12,707 nucleotides of DNA from DASRIA01 sp038203635 (lineage in GTDB: Bacteria; Actinomycetota; Thermoleophilia; Solirubrobacterales; JBBDJG01): assembly GCA_038203635.1 (NCBI GenBank), contig JBBRDT010000091.1, positions 1 through 12,707 of the forward strand, given 5' to 3'. Position 1 is the first letter of the stretch. Every line of letters begins with the position of its first letter. Both the position numbers and the translations under genes were made by a program. The notes below the pieces were generated by a model that saw only the letters and a list, made by a program, of their open reading frames with translations, was not told the DNA's origin and did no database searches. Positions 11,461-12,707 of the stretch are shown here, one piece after another.

Positions 11461-12615
11461 ATGAAGAGGCTTGAGCGAGTGGGTGATGCGGTTCGCCGGC
11501 ACCCGCTGGCCGCCGACGCGGCGCTTGCGCTCCTGTTGGCAGCGCTCGTCGTGTGGGAGACCCTGACGACAGACGTTACGGGCCCGACGCTGCTGCTCGT
11601 GTTCTGCGGGCTGGCCGCGACGGTTCCGCTGGCCTGGCGGCGTGTGTCTCCACTGCAGGTGATCGTGATCGTGATGGCCGCATCCGCCGTTGCCGGACTC
11701 GCGTCTGCGGACTCCGATCAGGCCGCCCAGCCGCCGCAGATGCTCTTCATAGCGCAGGTGCTCGCGCTCTATTCGGTCGCCGCGTACTCGGAGCGCAAGA
11801 CCGCACTCATCGGGCTCCTGCTGAGCTGGGCCGCGCTGCTTGCCGGCGAGCCCGGGGACTTCGTCGTGATGGGGCCCGTCTGGGCCGGAATCTGGGGAGT
11901 CGCTCGGCTGGTTCGCGCTCGCGAGCAAGACGCGCACAGGTTGCGCGCGCTCGCCCAGGCCCTGGAGCGCGAGCGGGTGGAGGAGGCCCGCCTGGCCGTA
12001 GCCGAGGAGCGCACGCGGATCGCGCGAGAGTTACACGACGTGGTGGCGCACGCGATGAGCACCATCGTGCTCGAGGCCGGCGCCGAGCGGGTCAACCTCG
12101 ACGAGGGCCAGCACTCCACCCGTGAGACGCTGCGCTCGATCGAGCGCACGGGCAGACGGGCGCTCGGTGAGATGAGGCGGCTGGTGGGGGTACTCCGCAC
12201 CGACGGCGACGAGCCCGAGCTCCTGCCGCAACCGAGCCTCGCCCATCTCGATCTTCTGATCGAGCAGGTGGGCAGGGCGGGACTGCCGGTCGAGTTGCGC
12301 GTCGTAGGTCGCCCGGTGGAGCTGTCACCGGGCCTGGACATCAGCGCCTACCGGATCGTCCAGGAGGCGCTCACCAACGTCCTGAAGCATGCGGGACATG
12401 CGCGCGCGGAGGTCATCGTGACGTACGGCGCCCGCATGCTCGAGATAGAGGTCGCAGATGACGGCCGGGGAGGGACGCCGAACGGAAGCGGCCACGGGAT
12501 CGCGGGGCTTCGCGAGCGCGTGGCGCTCTTCGGCGGCGAGCTCGAGTCGGGCGGCCCGGAGGGCGGCGGCTTCGTCGTTCGGGCGCGACTCCCGCTCGAG
12601 AAGGGGGTGTCATGA
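11461..12615 (+). CDS. Sensor histidine kinase, HisKA_3 (DesK/NarL-partner type)
   Basis: The protein has 384 residues. Four or five transmembrane helices occupy about residues 15-150, with almost no periplasmic loop, so it probably senses within the membrane. A coiled linker (about 152-178) precedes the HisKA_3 dimerisation/phosphoacceptor segment RIARELHDVVAHAM, with the phosphorylated histidine at H192. The HATPase_c domain has N306 (EALTNVLKHA), D333-D334-G-R-G (ADDGRGG) and GHGIAGLRERVALFGG. These kinases normally phosphorylate a NarL/FixJ-type response regulator encoded next to them. The stop TGA at 12613-12615 overlaps an ATG (12612-12614), but the bases after it do not encode a receiver domain and no regulator lies on the other side. 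The start is fixed by the TAGGCT hexamer and by the first helix. Confidence 0.94.
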   Translation: MKRLERVGDAVRRHPLAADAALALLLAALVVWETLTTDVTGPTLLLVFCGLAATVPLAWRRVSPLQVIVIVMAASAVAGLASADSDQAAQPPQMLFIAQVLALYSVAAYSERKTALIGLLLSWAALLAGEPGDFVVMGPVWAGIWGVARLVRAREQDAHRLRALAQALERERVEEARLAVAEERTRIARELHDVVAHAMSTIVLEAGAERVNLDEGQHSTRETLRSIERTGRRALGEMRRLVGVLRTDGDEPELLPQPSLAHLDLLIEQVGRAGLPVELRVVGRPVELSPGLDISAYRIVQEALTNVLKHAGHARAEVIVTYGARMLEIEVADDGRGGTPNGSGHGIAGLRERVALFGGELESGGPEGGGFVVRARLPLEKGVS

Positions 12616-12626
12616 GACGCCCTGTG

Positions 12627-12707
12627 TCAACCCCTGGCTTCGATCAGTCGAGTGAGGTTGCCGTGGCGAGCGGGGTCGTAGGGAGCGCCGTCCTGCCAAC
12701 AGCGCCA
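12627..12707 (-). CDS. C-terminal end of an unidentified protein, possibly a transposase
   Basis: The minus strand reads W-R-C-W-Q-D-G-A-P-Y-D-P, then A-R-H-G-N-L-T-R-L-I-E-A-R-G, then TGA at 12629-12627. The rest lies beyond the right edge. A W-x-C-W--G-x-Y-D-P--H pattern at the very end of a protein recalls the tails of some actinobacterial transposases, but I cannot name the family with confidence. Its position directly against the kinase stop, where the regulator should be, also points to an inserted element. Confidence 0.5.
   Translation of the reverse strand, partial: WRCWQDGAPYDPARHGNLTRLIEARG

Overview
The window is GC-rich DNA with dense, mostly single-domain bacterial genes, many GTG starts and hexamers of the form TANNNT sitting 6-7 bases before start codons. 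Together with gene content (DesK/NarL-type histidine kinase, DUF2867 protein beside a TetR regulator, allene-oxide-cyclase-barrel-like lipoprotein-sized protein, Baeyer-Villiger-type monooxygenase, paired RibD-C/DHFR-like proteins) this suggests an Actinomycetota chromosome, perhaps Thermoleophilia/Solirubrobacterales; the phylum is a fair inference and the class is a guess.

Left part (1-3122). An IS3-family transposase enters from the left edge and its right end lies at about 856, where it cuts into a LemA-family gene of which only the last 75 or so codons remain (857-1083). On the minus strand follows a tight three-gene set, transcribed right to left: a SHOCT-domain membrane protein (2595-2311), a membrane-anchored universal-stress-like protein (2308-1643) and a membrane-anchored class I cytochrome c (1633-1166). 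About 440 bases with no convincing gene and visibly lower GC separate this set from a tRNA-Ser(GGA) gene (3122-3034, minus).

Centre (3246-8890). A flavin-dependent monooxygenase is followed by xseA and xseB (exonuclease VII large and small subunits, overlapping by 4 bases) and two tandem RibD-C/DHFR-like proteins. A small secreted four-cysteine protein converges on these, and diverges from a class III calcineurin-like metallophosphoesterase.

Right part (8894-12707). A TetR-family regulator diverges from a DUF2867 gene and a hidden 49-codon membrane ORF; a near-palindrome lies in their shared control region. The 3' end of the tetR gene overlaps a broken RibD-C/DHFR-like fragment whose 5' part is lost at about 10500, next to short repeats. 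Then come an AOC-barrel-like membrane-anchored protein and a two-TM small protein (4-base overlap), diverging from a DesK/NarL-type sensor histidine kinase. The response regulator expected after the kinase is not there: the strand turns at once into the end of another gene on the minus strand, probably from a mobile element.

No CRISPR array, toxin-antitoxin pair or recognised defence system is visible. The best leads are the repeated start-proximal TANNNT pattern (six genes), the SHOCT-Usp-cytochrome set, the kinase/AOC-like divergent locus with its 11-bp direct repeats, and the breakpoints left by mobile DNA.
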